Assembly: GCA_030424705.1 (NCBI GenBank)
Contig: JAUHWJ010000112.1
Coordinates: 1 to 6,656 of the forward strand
Source: Alphaproteobacteria bacterium
GTDB taxonomy: Bacteria; Pseudomonadota; Alphaproteobacteria; Rhodobacterales; Rhodobacteraceae
Length of the DNA: 6,656 nucleotides
Direction: 5' to 3'
Shown one piece after another: positions 6,530 through 6,656 of this stretch. Made by a program: the position numbers and the translations under genes. Under the pieces are notes generated by a model. That model saw only the letters and a list, made by a program, of their open reading frames with translations, did not search any database and was not told the origin of the DNA. How positions within the stretch are numbered: the first letter of the stretch is position 1; each line of letters begins with the position of its first letter.

Positions 6530-6656
<127 letters not shown>

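Overview
The window is from a GC-rich, densely coded bacterial chromosome. Protein sequence style, the CTTGAC-like -35 and the overall gene set suggest an alphaproteobacterium, plausibly of the Rhodobacterales; this is inference, since no rRNA or other strong marker is present. No mobile element, CRISPR array, tRNA or rRNA was seen.

Positions 1-4982 (minus strand) hold one operon for a high-affinity branched-chain amino acid type (HAAT/Liv) ABC importer. In transcription order it contains a periplasmic substrate-binding protein (4982-3738), a 72-bp gap with a strong GC-rich hairpin, permease LivH (3665-2709), permease LivM (2712-1423), ATPase LivG (1426-668) and ATPase LivF (666 to beyond the left edge). 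LivH-LivM and LivM-LivG overlap by four bases (ATGA), and LivG-LivF are one base apart, so the four membrane and ATPase genes look translationally coupled. The hairpin probably lets the binding protein accumulate above the membrane components. The transported substrate cannot be read from sequence.

Positions 4983-5249 form a divergent intergenic region. It holds the likely liv promoter, a leader hairpin and small dyads that could be operators. Positions 5250-6467 (plus strand) encode a class C beta-lactamase-related serine hydrolase with the S-x-x-K, Tyr and W-G-G motifs of family VIII esterases.

Positions 6468-6529 contain a hairpin terminator between converging genes. Positions 6530-6656 (minus strand) are the last 41 codons of an elongation factor Tu gene.

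The window is mostly conventional. The point most worth a second look is the ATPase pair. LivF has Arg in place of the Walker A Lys and Gln at the H-loop, while LivG has a degenerate LSYAEQ signature. In a head-to-tail LivF-LivG dimer these changes fall in the same ATP site, which predicts one degenerate and one consensus site.
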